Source of the DNA: Aquimarina mycalae
GTDB lineage: Bacteria; Bacteroidota; Bacteroidia; Flavobacteriales; Flavobacteriaceae
Assembly: GCF_029906345.1 (NCBI RefSeq)
Contig: NZ_JARYGY010000001.1
Coordinates: 594,851 to 658,850 of the forward strand
Reading direction: 5' to 3'
Length of the DNA stretch: 64,000 nt
The translations under genes were made by a program, and so were the position numbers. The notes beneath the pieces are model-generated. The model made no database searches. It was not told where the DNA came from and worked only from the letters and a program-made list of their open reading frames with translations. This document shows positions 53,449-63,176 of this stretch, piece by piece. Numbering within the stretch: the stretch's first letter is position 1; each line of letters starts with the position of its first letter.

Positions 53449-55365
53449 TTATTTTTTATTTTTAATAATCTCATCCACTACATCTGGATTTAAAAGAGTA
53501 GATGTATCTCCTATCGTTTTTATATCATCTGTAGCAATCTTTCTTAATATTCTTCGCATAATTTTTCCGCTTCGAGTCTTAGGCAAGCCTGTAACGATTT
53601 GAATTTTATCTGGCTTTGCGATCGGACCAACCAAACGGGACACTGTTTCTTTTATCTCTGTATGTAACTTTTCTTCTTTTTCATCTTTGTTATATGTGAT
53701 CACATATGCATATAGTGCATTACCCTTAATTTCATGTGGATAGCTTACCAGTGCACTCTCTACTACTAACGGATGTTGATTGATTGCATTTTCTATGGGA
53801 GCAGTACCTAAATTATGACCTGATACTATAATTACATCATCTACTCGACCCGTAATTCTATAATTCCCTTGTTGATCTCTTAATGCTCCATCTCCAGGAA
53901 AATAGTATTCGGGATATGCAGAAAAATAAACATCCTTATATCGATCCTGATCTCCGTATATTGTGCGAGCAATTCCTGGCCAAGGAAACTTTATTGCCAA
54001 TATTCCTTCAGCTTCTTTTTCTTGTATTTCAATTCCTTCTGGGGTTAATAATGCTGGTTGAATTCCTGGTAATGGTAATGTTGCGAAAGTAGCTTTCTGA
54101 GGAGTTACACCTGCTAAAGAAGAAATCATAATTCCTCCTGTTTCTGTCTGCCACCAAGTATCTACAATTGGGCAGTTATTGTTTCCAACGATATCATTAT
54201 ACCATTCCCATGCTTCGAGATTAATTGGTTCTCCTACGGTTCCCAAAACTTGAAGATTTGAAAGATCATATTTCTCTACAAGTGACGAAGGATGTTTTTT
54301 TAATGCTCTAATAGCAGTTGGAGCGGTATAAAAATGGGATACTTTATGTTTTTCGCATACTTGCCAAAATCGGTCGTAACCAGGATAGTTTGGAATTCCT
54401 TCAAAGACAATCGATGTAGCACCTACCGATAACGGTCCATAGACAATATAACTATGTCCAGTAATCCATCCTATATCAGCTGTACACCAATAAATATTAT
54501 TTTGTTCGTATTGAAATACATTTAGAAAGGAATAGGAGGTATATACCATATATCCAGCAATAGTATGTACCATTCCTTTTGGTTTTCCTGTAGACCCTGA
54601 TGTATATAAAATAAACAAAGGATCTTCTGCATCCATGAGTTCGGCCTCACAATACTCTGAAACGCCTTTTATTTCTAGGTGCCACCAAGAGTCTCTACCA
54701 GGTATCCAATCAACATCTTGTCCTGTGTTTTTCAGAATTATCGTAGATAGTACACAAGGACATTTTAGTAATGCTTCATCAACTATGTTTTTTAAAGCAA
54801 TGTTTTTAGTTCCTCTGTAGGATCCATCAGCAGTAATTAACATTGTACAAGCGGCATCATTTATTCGAGTTGCCAAAGCTTCAGAAGAAAAACCAGCAAA
54901 TACCACAGAATGTACTGCCCCAATTCGTGCACATGCCAGCATTGCAACCGTAAGTTCGATAACCATAGGCATATATATACATACTCTATCTCCTTTTTTG
55001 ATTCCTTTGCTTTTTAACACATTCGCAAATTGACAAACCATTGCATGGAGTTCTCTATATGTATATTTTTCGGAAGATTTATCGGGGTCATTGGGCTCCC
55101 AAATAATTGCAGTTTGATCTCCATTCTGTGCTAAATGTCTATCCAAACAATTTTCAGTAATATTCAATTTCGCATTCGTAAACCATTTTGTTTTAGGAAT
55201 TGTCCAATCGTACTCCAATACTTTATCCCAGGTTTGATGCCAATTAAAAGTTTCTGCGATTTCTGACCAAAAAGACTCAGGATCCGTAATACTTCTTTGG
55301 TAGCTTTTTTTATACTCATCAAAGGAAGAAATCCTTTTTAATTTATGTTTCACAAATGTTTCCAT
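53449..55365 (-). CDS. acs: Acetyl-coenzyme A synthetase
   Basis: 638 residues, the usual ACS size. It has the AMP-binding motif LYTSGSTGKPKGMVHT, DIGWITGHSYIVYGPL (CoA/acetate site), DTWWQTETGG, GRVDDVIIVSGHNLG, and the end motif LPKTRSGKIMRRILRKIA with the catalytic Lys that is often acetylated. It makes acetyl-CoA from acetate, ATP and CoA. Lying between GH20 and GH18 genes of a chitin locus, it would recover the acetate freed by GlcNAc deacetylation. It starts 9 bp after the GH20 gene. Confidence 0.95.
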   Translation of the reverse strand: METFVKHKLKRISSFDEYKKSYQRSITDPESFWSEIAETFNWHQTWDKVLEYDWTIPKTKWFTNAKLNITENCLDRHLAQNGDQTAIIWEPNDPDKSSEKYTYRELHAMVCQFANVLKSKGIKKGDRVCIYMPMVIELTVAMLACARIGAVHSVVFAGFSSEALATRINDAACTMLITADGSYRGTKNIALKNIVDEALLKCPCVLSTIILKNTGQDVDWIPGRDSWWHLEIKGVSEYCEAELMDAEDPLFILYTSGSTGKPKGMVHTIAGYMVYTSYSFLNVFQYEQNNIYWCTADIGWITGHSYIVYGPLSVGATSIVFEGIPNYPGYDRFWQVCEKHKVSHFYTAPTAIRALKKHPSSLVEKYDLSNLQVLGTVGEPINLEAWEWYNDIVGNNNCPIVDTWWQTETGGIMISSLAGVTPQKATFATLPLPGIQPALLTPEGIEIQEKEAEGILAIKFPWPGIARTIYGDQDRYKDVYFSAYPEYYFPGDGALRDQQGNYRITGRVDDVIIVSGHNLGTAPIENAINQHPLVVESALVSYPHEIKGNALYAYVITYNKDEKEEKLHTEIKETVSRLVGPIAKPDKIQIVTGLPKTRSGKIMRRILRKIATDDIKTIGDTSTLLNPDVVDEIIKNKK

Positions 55366-55374
55366 AAAGTAATA

Positions 55375-57708
55375 TTATTTTAAAGAAAGATTAGAAGTAC
55401 GATTCTTATAAAAAATCATGCTTTTATCGACTATGTTAAATATAGAATCGCTTTCTTTTTTATATTTCAGTTCTACAGTATTCCAATCCGTAGCCCATCC
55501 ATTTACTATATTATTGAGGTATACTATTTTTAGTGTATGCTTTCCTTTTTTTAATGGAATTGAACTAGTTTCTGGATGTTTTTTTATATTTTTTTTATAA
55601 TCAATCACTAATCGATCCGCGATCCAAACCTGATCTTGATTACTCGAGAAAAAATACACTCCATCTTCAGGTATTTCTATATATCCATCAACCAATGCTG
55701 CTTTAAAATTTTCTTTGTTAATCTCATGTCCCCAATCATATGTCACATTTACATCTTTGAGTTCGGTAATCTTTCTTTCTATAGGTTCTATTGAATCTAC
55801 TATTTCATTTACATGAGTAAAATGACCTTTTATAGTTTTGACATTAAGTCCTCTATCCAGATTATTCATATTCTCTAAAGAAGGAATTAACTCTTGTTTC
55901 TGGAGTGATAGTTCTCTAGTATTACTCATTTTTCCATGAGGTAATATCGAAGCAATTTTTAAGAAAGTTGACTTATTAAAAGTTAGTGGTTTTGTATACA
56001 CATTGCTATTCTTGTTAGGTACACTACCATCAGTTGTATATACCATTTTTACTGGTGCTGTTGTTCTAAATTCAATGGTTGTTTCGTTCTCAAAAACAAT
56101 ATGATCGGTTATTGGTCCTTCTGGCATTGGTATATGATACTGAAGATTATATCGATCTAATAGGCGATATGTTTTTTCTAATCTACTTAAGAAATTATGA
56201 TAATCTTTATTCTTCTTAGAAGTCCAACCTACTTCTGCGATGGCTAATATTCTGGGATACAATTGATACTCGGCGATAGTATTGCTATCTCCATGTTCTG
56301 TCCAAAAATTACCTTGTAAACCAAGAATATGATGTCTTTTGTTTTTTTCAATAGTTTCTGGTACTGGATTGTAATTATATACTTTTTCTAAAGGGATATA
56401 ACCACCAAATGCCATTGGTTCTACTACATGATCTCCTTGGTAAAAATTTAAATAAGTGAATTGAGATGGTGTCATGATCACATCATGTCCTTCATTAGCG
56501 GCTTTAATACCTCCTTCTTCTCCTTGCCAAGACATAATGCTCGTTGTTGCTGTAATACCTCCTTCTAAAATCTCATCCCAACCTATCATTTTTTTGTTAT
56601 TCTTATACAGCATGCCTTCTACACGAGCCATTAAATGACTTTGCAATTCATTTTCATCGTTCAAACCTTCTTTTTTTATGGTATGCTGGCATAACTTACA
56701 TTGCTTCCAGCTTCTCTTAGGTACTTCATCACCGCCTACATGAAAGTATTGATAAGGAAATAAGGTTGACATTTCATCAATTACATCTTCAATAAATTGA
56801 TATACATGCTCATTACCTGCACAAAGGATATTATAATCCACTCCCCAAATTGGTCTAATCTCGAAAGGCCCTTCTGTACAAGCTAAGCTTGGATACGCTG
56901 ATAAAATAGCAGAAGCATGGCCAGGAATATCAAATTCTGGTATGACATCTATAAATCTTTCTTTTGCATATGAAACTACTTCTCTAATTTCTTCTTGAGT
57001 ATAAAAACCATGATATTTCTGATCATTAATTTCTCCTCTCCTTGCTCCAATCTCAACTAGTTTAGGGTACTTTTTTATCTCTATTCGCCAACCTTGATCA
57101 TCAGTAAGATGCCAGTGAAATTTATTGATTTTGAATGCGGCAAGAACATCTAGTTGCTTTTTTATAAAATCAACAGAGAAAAAGTGCCTTGAAACATCTA
57201 ACATAGTACCTCGCCATCTAAAAGACGGTTCATCCTTGATCCTCACTTTTGGTATATCAATAGTTATATTTTGAGAAGTATTTTCTTCAGGAATTACTGG
57301 TAATAATTGCATAAGGGATTGTAATCCATAAAATATTCCTTTTGGAGATTTTGCTTCTACAATTACATGGTCATCTTCTAAATTTAAAATATACCCTTCT
57401 TCGTTAAGTTCTAATTCATTATTCAGAAGAAGTTGTATATCATTCTTTTCTTTTTTATCCCGTACAGAAATTTGCAATCCAGTTAAATGATGAATCTTGC
57501 TTACAAAAAAATCGGCAATCGGTTGTATAGAAGGGTTTTCATAAAAGAATGAGGTTTTGTTATTTAGAATAAAACTTCCTTCCTTTTTATGAATTGAAAG
57601 AGGTATGGGAATAATAGCTACCTCATCTGAAGCTATAGTATTTTCCTGGATTTGCGTACACGACCCAAAAAACAATACAAAACCTATAATTGCAATGTGT
57701 CTTTTCAT
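55375..57708 (-). CDS. GH20 beta-N-acetylhexosaminidase lipoprotein
   Basis: 777 residues. The lipobox is LFFGSC (Cys17). A GH20b domain (about 33-157) is followed by the GH20 catalytic barrel (about 161-510) with LDVSRHFFSVDFIKKQLDVL, FHWHLTDDQGWRIEIKKYP, IPEFDIPGHASA and the catalytic pair in YFHVGGDEVPK (D327-E328). Next come a chitobiase-like Fn3-associated domain (about 550-620, YTTDGSVPNKNSNVYT) and a PA14-like domain (about 640-770, GVYFFSSNQDQVWI). It splits chitobiose and oligomers to GlcNAc in the periplasm or on the surface. It directly abuts the kinase gene, with no gap. Confidence 0.93.
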   Translation of the reverse strand: MKRHIAIIGFVLFFGSCTQIQENTIASDEVAIIPIPLSIHKKEGSFILNNKTSFFYENPSIQPIADFFVSKIHHLTGLQISVRDKKEKNDIQLLLNNELELNEEGYILNLEDDHVIVEAKSPKGIFYGLQSLMQLLPVIPEENTSQNITIDIPKVRIKDEPSFRWRGTMLDVSRHFFSVDFIKKQLDVLAAFKINKFHWHLTDDQGWRIEIKKYPKLVEIGARRGEINDQKYHGFYTQEEIREVVSYAKERFIDVIPEFDIPGHASAILSAYPSLACTEGPFEIRPIWGVDYNILCAGNEHVYQFIEDVIDEMSTLFPYQYFHVGGDEVPKRSWKQCKLCQHTIKKEGLNDENELQSHLMARVEGMLYKNNKKMIGWDEILEGGITATTSIMSWQGEEGGIKAANEGHDVIMTPSQFTYLNFYQGDHVVEPMAFGGYIPLEKVYNYNPVPETIEKNKRHHILGLQGNFWTEHGDSNTIAEYQLYPRILAIAEVGWTSKKNKDYHNFLSRLEKTYRLLDRYNLQYHIPMPEGPITDHIVFENETTIEFRTTAPVKMVYTTDGSVPNKNSNVYTKPLTFNKSTFLKIASILPHGKMSNTRELSLQKQELIPSLENMNNLDRGLNVKTIKGHFTHVNEIVDSIEPIERKITELKDVNVTYDWGHEINKENFKAALVDGYIEIPEDGVYFFSSNQDQVWIADRLVIDYKKNIKKHPETSSIPLKKGKHTLKIVYLNNIVNGWATDWNTVELKYKKESDSIFNIVDKSMIFYKNRTSNLSLK

Positions 57709-58587
57709 TTATGATATTTTTTCGAGTGAGGTAGAAGTTGAACTAAAAATGAGTGTTTTAATAAGTTCGTCGATAGGTCTTTGTATAAAACTCCTAACTA
57801 CATAACCTTTTTCTTGTAATATTTTATTTATGGTATCTTGAGCATAATAAGCTACCGATCCTACAAAATGAATAGGCGTATTTTTCAATTCTTCGACATA
57901 TAACATCAAATAATTTTCAACGAACATTCGGATTCCTTTATCTAATATTTTTTGAATGAATGGATGTTCTTTATGTTTAAAAATAAAACTCGCGTATGAT
58001 GCTAAATATCGATTAGGATATCGAGAGTTATATAATTTCTGAAAAAGTGTATTAAGATCAGCATCGTATTGTTCTATAAAACTAAAGGCAAGATCTTCTG
58101 GCATCTGATGTAGATAAAAACTTTTCAATAATTCTTTGCCAAAATAATTGCCACTTGCGTCATCCGCAATCATGTATCCTAATGAAGGTGCTTTCTGAAT
58201 TATCTCATCCCCATTAAAGTAGCAGCAATTAGAACCAGTTCCTAAAATCGCAATAACTCCTGGTTTTTTTGTTGCCGCGTATACAGCTCCAACGATATCT
58301 TCTTTGATATCAATTGTTTTGCTGTTTTTAAATACCGAGGATAAGCATCCTTTTATTTTACAATTAGCTTCTACAGTACCACATCCTGCTCCATAAAAAT
58401 AGATCTCAGAAATTAAGTTTTTAAAAGAAACTATTTCTGATGCTTCCCATAATGTCTCTTCTATTTCTTTACTAGATAAAATCAATGGATTTAGCCCTTT
58501 TGTTTTAGATTTGGCTACATATTTCCCTGCTTTATCAGCAATTATCCAGTCACATTTGGATGATCCACTATCTACTACTAATATCAT
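57709..58587 (-). CDS. nagK: N-acetylglucosamine kinase (BadF/BadG/BcrA ATPase family)
   Basis: A 292-residue ASKHA-fold kinase. Phosphate-1 motif is VVDSGSSKCDWIIAD, then GCGTVEANCKI, phosphate-2 GVIAILGTGSNCCYFNG, and the hinge GYMIADDASGNYFGKELL. This is the Bacteroidota GlcNAc/glucosamine kinase type. It would make GlcNAc-6-P from GlcNAc freed by the GH20 enzyme, whose gene follows without a gap. The gene name follows the function; E. coli NagK is a different (ROK) family. Confidence 0.85.
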   Translation of the reverse strand: MILVVDSGSSKCDWIIADKAGKYVAKSKTKGLNPLILSSKEIEETLWEASEIVSFKNLISEIYFYGAGCGTVEANCKIKGCLSSVFKNSKTIDIKEDIVGAVYAATKKPGVIAILGTGSNCCYFNGDEIIQKAPSLGYMIADDASGNYFGKELLKSFYLHQMPEDLAFSFIEQYDADLNTLFQKLYNSRYPNRYLASYASFIFKHKEHPFIQKILDKGIRMFVENYLMLYVEELKNTPIHFVGSVAYYAQDTINKILQEKGYVVRSFIQRPIDELIKTLIFSSTSTSLEKIS

Positions 58588-58614
58588 TAGGTTCTATTGG
58601 TTTTATATTAAAAG

Positions 58615-59466
58615 CTAAAAAATTGTTGTTCGAAACATCTCTAAACAACCTCTATCTTCAAGAGTTACATATGCTATTTTCGAATCATTACTAAATGTTA
58701 TATTCGTTGGTTTTTTTCCTTTTAAAAAAACCTCTTTAACTAATTTTCCTTCTGGAGTAAAGGCAACGACAGTTCCTTTATCATATCGACACACGAATAG
58801 ATGTCCTGATCGTGTACATCGCATACCATCCATTCCAAAATCTTCGAATTTTGCAAAAAGACGTTTGTTCGTAATATCATTATTGTTGGTGATATCATAT
58901 ACCCATATCTTTCGCTGAATTGATTCATTTACATATAAGTGTTTTCCGTCTGGGCTAACTTCTATCCCATTGGTGGTTCCCATATCGGATTCTAGTAACT
59001 CAAAGCCTTTTTCTTCTGTTACTCTCCACAAGTTCCCGTTTTGTTCCTGCCAGTTGGGATCGCTCGCATATATTGTTCCGTTTGGAGAAATTGCTAAATC
59101 ATTTGGCTGATTCGCCAAAGGTTGATTTGCTACTACTTTTATCTCTTTATTCTTCGTATTAATTTTGAGTATATTATGATTCGTATAATCTGCTACATAC
59201 ATTTCGTCTTCTTGCATAAATCGAATTCCATTAGCAATACTGCCATTAGGAAGTTCGAGAAATAGTGAAGTACTGCCTGATTTTGTGACTTTTCCAATGG
59301 TTCCTTGTTTCTTATAGTTCACCACATAAATATTCCCTTCGGTATCAGTTGCAGGCCCTTCAATACCATCCGTAAACTCTCCTTCTTTTGTAAAATCTTT
59401 ACTGGTTATTCTTTTAGAACAACTCATAAGAATCAGAAAGAGTATAAAATATTTACTTGCGTACAT
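58615..59466 (-). CDS. SMP-30/gluconolactonase-like lipoprotein
   Basis: A 283-residue lipoprotein (signal ends LMSCSKR) with a six-bladed propeller of the SMP-30/gluconolactonase type. It has TDGIEGPATDTEGNIYVVNY, LPNGSIANGIRF, YVADYTNHNILKI, NDLAISPNGTIYASDPNW, TNGIEVSPDGKHLYVNES and DGMRCTRSGHLFVCRYDKG. The conserved metal-binding Glu, Asn and Asp residues can be placed. Family members hydrolyse sugar lactones. In a chitin locus it might act on oxidised GlcNAc lactones, for example from oxidative chitin cleavage. That is inference. Confidence 0.85.
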   Translation of the reverse strand: MYASKYFILFLILMSCSKRITSKDFTKEGEFTDGIEGPATDTEGNIYVVNYKKQGTIGKVTKSGSTSLFLELPNGSIANGIRFMQEDEMYVADYTNHNILKINTKNKEIKVVANQPLANQPNDLAISPNGTIYASDPNWQEQNGNLWRVTEEKGFELLESDMGTTNGIEVSPDGKHLYVNESIQRKIWVYDITNNNDITNKRLFAKFEDFGMDGMRCTRSGHLFVCRYDKGTVVAFTPEGKLVKEVFLKGKKPTNITFSNDSKIAYVTLEDRGCLEMFRTTIF

Positions 59467-59546
59467 AGGTTTGAAAATTGGAATCTTTATTTTTTTGAGT
59501 GCGTTTCTTTTTCGGCTTGAATATTATAGAGTATGATACGTTTTGA

Positions 59547-61472
59547 TTACATAAAATGATATCTTTTAAAAGCTTCTATAGCTTCATAGTTGGCCAATCC
59601 AAGATTGTCATATAAGAGCGCTGTGTTTCTATTTCTATCCTGTGCTCTCATCCAAAACTCTCTAAAATCTTCTCCTTGAAACATCACCTGATCTTTTTGA
59701 GATTGATGAAAAAGGATGGCATTTGTTTTTCTACTTACCTCATCTGGACTAAGTGGTACGGCCATTTCTATTTCGTGGATATCCCATTCGTGCCAAGCTC
59801 CTCTGTATAACCATACCCAACAATCTTGCATGAATTCTTGATTTTTGAGCTTACTTAGCGATTCAAATATGGCATCCAAACATAATTTATGAGTTCCGTG
59901 AGGGTCTGCTAAATCACCAGCTGCATATATTTGATGTGGTTTGATTTCTGAAATTAAATTTGAAATAATATTGATATCCTCATCTCCAATTGGGTTCTTT
60001 TTGATTTTTCCAGTTTCATAAAAAGGTAGATCTAAGAAAAAGACTTTGTCATCTGGCAAACCTATATACCTAGTTGCGGCATATGATTCCATTCTTCTAA
60101 TTAACCCTTTTGTTTTACGAACTTGAGGTGAATCTATTTCTCCTTTATTTTTAGATTCAATCGCATTTACTATATCTTGAAAAATCTTACATTCGTTTCC
60201 TGATAAGTTGGATAATTCTTTAGCTACTTCTCCAAACTTAAGTGCTTCTTCATCAGTTACTGCGATATTACCTGAAGTTTGATATGCTACATAAACGTCA
60301 TGTCCTTGATCTATTAACCTAGAAAACGTACCACCCATTGAAATAACATCATCATCTGGATGAGGGCTAAATAACAATACTCTTTTTTTGGATGGAAGTG
60401 ATCTTTCTGGTCTGTTACTGTCATCTGCGTTAGGTTTCCCACCTGGCCATCCTGTGATGGTATGTTGTAGATGATTAAACATTTTTATATTTAATTCGTA
60501 AGCAGATCCTTCTAGAGTAAGTAAACTTGATAGCCCATGATTATTATAATCTTTATCTGTTAGCTTCAGTAGTGGTTTATTCACTATTTGACTTAACCAA
60601 GTAACTGCTTTCAGCTTTAGTTCTTCCTCCCATATACATTGATCTACTAACCAAGGAGTCTTAATTCTGGTTAATTCGCCAGCTGCTTCGCTGTCCATAA
60701 CAACCGTAACATTTTTATGTTCTTGCAAAAAAGAAGCTGGTATCGTAGAAGTAACATCTCCTTCTATCATTTCTTTTACAACAAACGCCTTCTTATGTCC
60801 CCACGCTAAAAGTAGAATCCGTTTGGCATTCATTATTGTGCTTATTCCCATGGTAACCGCACGTTTGGGCACATTCTCTAATCCATTAAAATCTGATGAC
60901 GCATCTCGTCTTGTAATGTGATCTAAGGTAATCACTCTTGTTCCAGAATTCTGATGTGATCCAGGTTCATTAAAACCAACATGTCCAGTTCTTCCTATAC
61001 CTAGCAATTGAAAGTCTAGTCCTCCTAATTGCTTAATTTTCATTTCGTAATCAATACAATATTGATCAATCTCTTCCAGAACAACATTTCCAGAAGGTAT
61101 GTTAATGTTTTGAGGGTTTATATCAATATGATCAAAAAGATGTTGATGCATAAAATGATAATAGCTTTGCTGATTATCAGGGTTCATTGGGTAATATTCA
61201 TCCAGATTAAAAGTGATCACATTTTTAAAGCTCACTTCGCCCTGACGATATAAATTGACTAATTCTTCATACACTTTAATTGGAGATGATCCTGTAGCTA
61301 ATCCAAGAACACAAGGTTTTCCTTCCTTTTCTTTTTGCTTTATGAGATCTGCAATTTCCTGCGCAACTAGCTTAGAGGCATATAAAGAATCTTGAAAAAT
61401 CTCACTGTGAATTTTTTCAAATTTGGTGTCTTCAAACTTACCTACTTGCCTAAATTTAATATCTTTTATCAT
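59547..61472 (-). CDS. nagB: Glucosamine-6-phosphate deaminase fused to a PIG-L/LmbE-type deacetylase domain
   Basis: About 641 residues. The N-terminal NagB domain (about 1-265) has LGLATGSSPIKVYEEL, FNLDEYYPM (catalytic Asp), GIGRTGHVGFNEPG and ITRRDAS. The C-terminal PIG-L domain (about 365-560) has the zinc motif LFSPHPDDDVISMGGT and later GDLADPHGTHKLC. NagB turns GlcN-6-P into fructose-6-P and ammonia. PIG-L domains remove acetyl from GlcNAc derivatives, so one chain could deacetylate and deaminate. No separate NagA gene is visible in the window. The start is the ATG at 61472, since the longer frame needs a TTG. Confidence 0.92.
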   Translation of the reverse strand: MIKDIKFRQVGKFEDTKFEKIHSEIFQDSLYASKLVAQEIADLIKQKEKEGKPCVLGLATGSSPIKVYEELVNLYRQGEVSFKNVITFNLDEYYPMNPDNQQSYYHFMHQHLFDHIDINPQNINIPSGNVVLEEIDQYCIDYEMKIKQLGGLDFQLLGIGRTGHVGFNEPGSHQNSGTRVITLDHITRRDASSDFNGLENVPKRAVTMGISTIMNAKRILLLAWGHKKAFVVKEMIEGDVTSTIPASFLQEHKNVTVVMDSEAAGELTRIKTPWLVDQCIWEEELKLKAVTWLSQIVNKPLLKLTDKDYNNHGLSSLLTLEGSAYELNIKMFNHLQHTITGWPGGKPNADDSNRPERSLPSKKRVLLFSPHPDDDVISMGGTFSRLIDQGHDVYVAYQTSGNIAVTDEEALKFGEVAKELSNLSGNECKIFQDIVNAIESKNKGEIDSPQVRKTKGLIRRMESYAATRYIGLPDDKVFFLDLPFYETGKIKKNPIGDEDINIISNLISEIKPHQIYAAGDLADPHGTHKLCLDAIFESLSKLKNQEFMQDCWVWLYRGAWHEWDIHEIEMAVPLSPDEVSRKTNAILFHQSQKDQVMFQGEDFREFWMRAQDRNRNTALLYDNLGLANYEAIEAFKRYHFM

Positions 61473-61600
61473 ACTCAATTTTAATTTTGATGTTGTATAG
61501 CAAATACTTTTTTGAGATTACCAACCACATCACGAGGATGTATGCATCTGTGATGTGATTGGGTATGAATGTTTTAAATACTTATATTTTGTATGTGAGA

Positions 61601-63136
61601 TTAATCGATATCCCACCACAAACTGGTGGTCATTAAATCTGGACCTTGATTTTGAATAGCTTGTTGAACGTTCGCTTCATTAGCTACCACTTCTGTTGAA
61701 GAGTATGGTAGTCTTTTAGGAACACTGCCATTATTCGGTTCTGTAACGAAAAAAGTGGTATTATCAGTCAGCACAGGTATTAAATTGGTTCTTCTTACTA
61801 AAGACCAAGATTCATAACCATTCATTAAAAGCGCTAACCAACGTTGATTCCACACACTGTTAAGCTGTTGTTCTGTTGAACCTGTTAATGTAACAATAGA
61901 TTCATTGAGTATAAAGGATTCAATATCACCTGAAGGAACTCCCCAAAAACTCATGCTTGCTCTAATTCCTTGTTCATATAAAGATTGCGCATTTCCTGAG
62001 TATCCTAATAGAGCTGCTTCTGCTTGTAAAAAATATGATTCTGCGGCAGAAAATACCTGAGTTGGTAACACGTTTGTTACCTCAGTTGTAGAACCACCTA
62101 TTATTTTTTCGGATGGAATTGCAAGATCATCTCTAGGGATTATTCCTCTTTGTGATATTGCCGTTCCCTCGTACATACCAGAAGAAGAAGGATCAGCCAT
62201 TTGCTCTCTTCTTGGGTCATTATTATCATTTAACAGATTCATATATCGATCAGAAAACACCCACTTAGAACCAAATCCACCAAATCCCCAATACACATCC
62301 TCAAAACCTCCATCAAGGAATGATAATATTAACGGAGATTCTGATTTAGATACCAATGCCTGATTGGATTCATCAATTAGAGGATTGTTTAAACAGTCAT
62401 TAATAATACCGTCTATGAAAGATTGATCTCCTGATTGAATAAACGCATCTCTAGATCTTAATGCTAATCTAAGTCTTAGTGTATTCGCAAAAGTTTTCCA
62501 TTGTTGAGGATCTCCTCCGTATACAAAATCACCTTCACTTCCTTCAATTGTCTCAGTAGAAGATCCAATCGCATCCATTTGCTCTTTAAGATTTGTTAAA
62601 ATACCCATATAGATATCTTTTTGAGCATCATATTTGGGTTGAGGATTATCTAAAATAAGTTCATCTCCTATTACCTCGCTATAAGGAATATCTCCATAGA
62701 TATCGGTCATCTTTTGATAAAACCAGGACATCATAATTCTCGTTACTGCCTCACCATTAGAATCGCCAAGATCTTTATATGTTTTCAATAAGTTTCTAAT
62801 ATTCAAGGATACTTTTTGATATGAAGCATTAAAAACTGCATCGGTCCAACCTTGATTATTTTGGTAAGCATCACCTGCGAACCATGAGCCTTCTGCATTA
62901 TAGCTAAACTGATTCGCAAACTGACTAGAGTATATTAAATTACCTCGCCAGGTTAAAAAACGTGGTTCTGCAAACTCAAAGTATTGAACTCCAGCCATAA
63001 TACCTTCTACAGTTGCATTTTGTGGGTCAACGGGATTTGTATTAATTTCTTCAAAGTCTTCGGTGCAAGAAGACACAGCGAATGTCAGTATAAAAACAGT
63101 AGCTAATGCTAATATTATATTCTGTTTAGTTTTCAT
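61601..63136 (-). CDS. SusD/RagB-family (SusD-like_2) chitooligosaccharide-binding lipoprotein, predicted
   Basis: About 511 residues from MKTKQNIILALATVFILTFA with the lipobox VSSC. An in-frame ATG ten codons earlier would add a charged stretch before the signal. It has MAGVQYFEFAEPRF, MMSWFYQKMTDIYGDIPYSE, LRLRLALRSRD, FSAAESYFLQAEAALLGY and QQLNSVWNQRWLALLMNGYE, as in SusD_2-type proteins. With the SusC fragment it forms the uptake pair of the chitin locus. The substrate is inferred from the genes around it. Confidence 0.88.
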   Translation of the reverse strand: MKTKQNIILALATVFILTFAVSSCTEDFEEINTNPVDPQNATVEGIMAGVQYFEFAEPRFLTWRGNLIYSSQFANQFSYNAEGSWFAGDAYQNNQGWTDAVFNASYQKVSLNIRNLLKTYKDLGDSNGEAVTRIMMSWFYQKMTDIYGDIPYSEVIGDELILDNPQPKYDAQKDIYMGILTNLKEQMDAIGSSTETIEGSEGDFVYGGDPQQWKTFANTLRLRLALRSRDAFIQSGDQSFIDGIINDCLNNPLIDESNQALVSKSESPLILSFLDGGFEDVYWGFGGFGSKWVFSDRYMNLLNDNNDPRREQMADPSSSGMYEGTAISQRGIIPRDDLAIPSEKIIGGSTTEVTNVLPTQVFSAAESYFLQAEAALLGYSGNAQSLYEQGIRASMSFWGVPSGDIESFILNESIVTLTGSTEQQLNSVWNQRWLALLMNGYESWSLVRRTNLIPVLTDNTTFFVTEPNNGSVPKRLPYSSTEVVANEANVQQAIQNQGPDLMTTSLWWDID

Positions 63137-63176
63137 ATTTTTTATATTTACATCAAACATTTTCATTTGTAATCAT

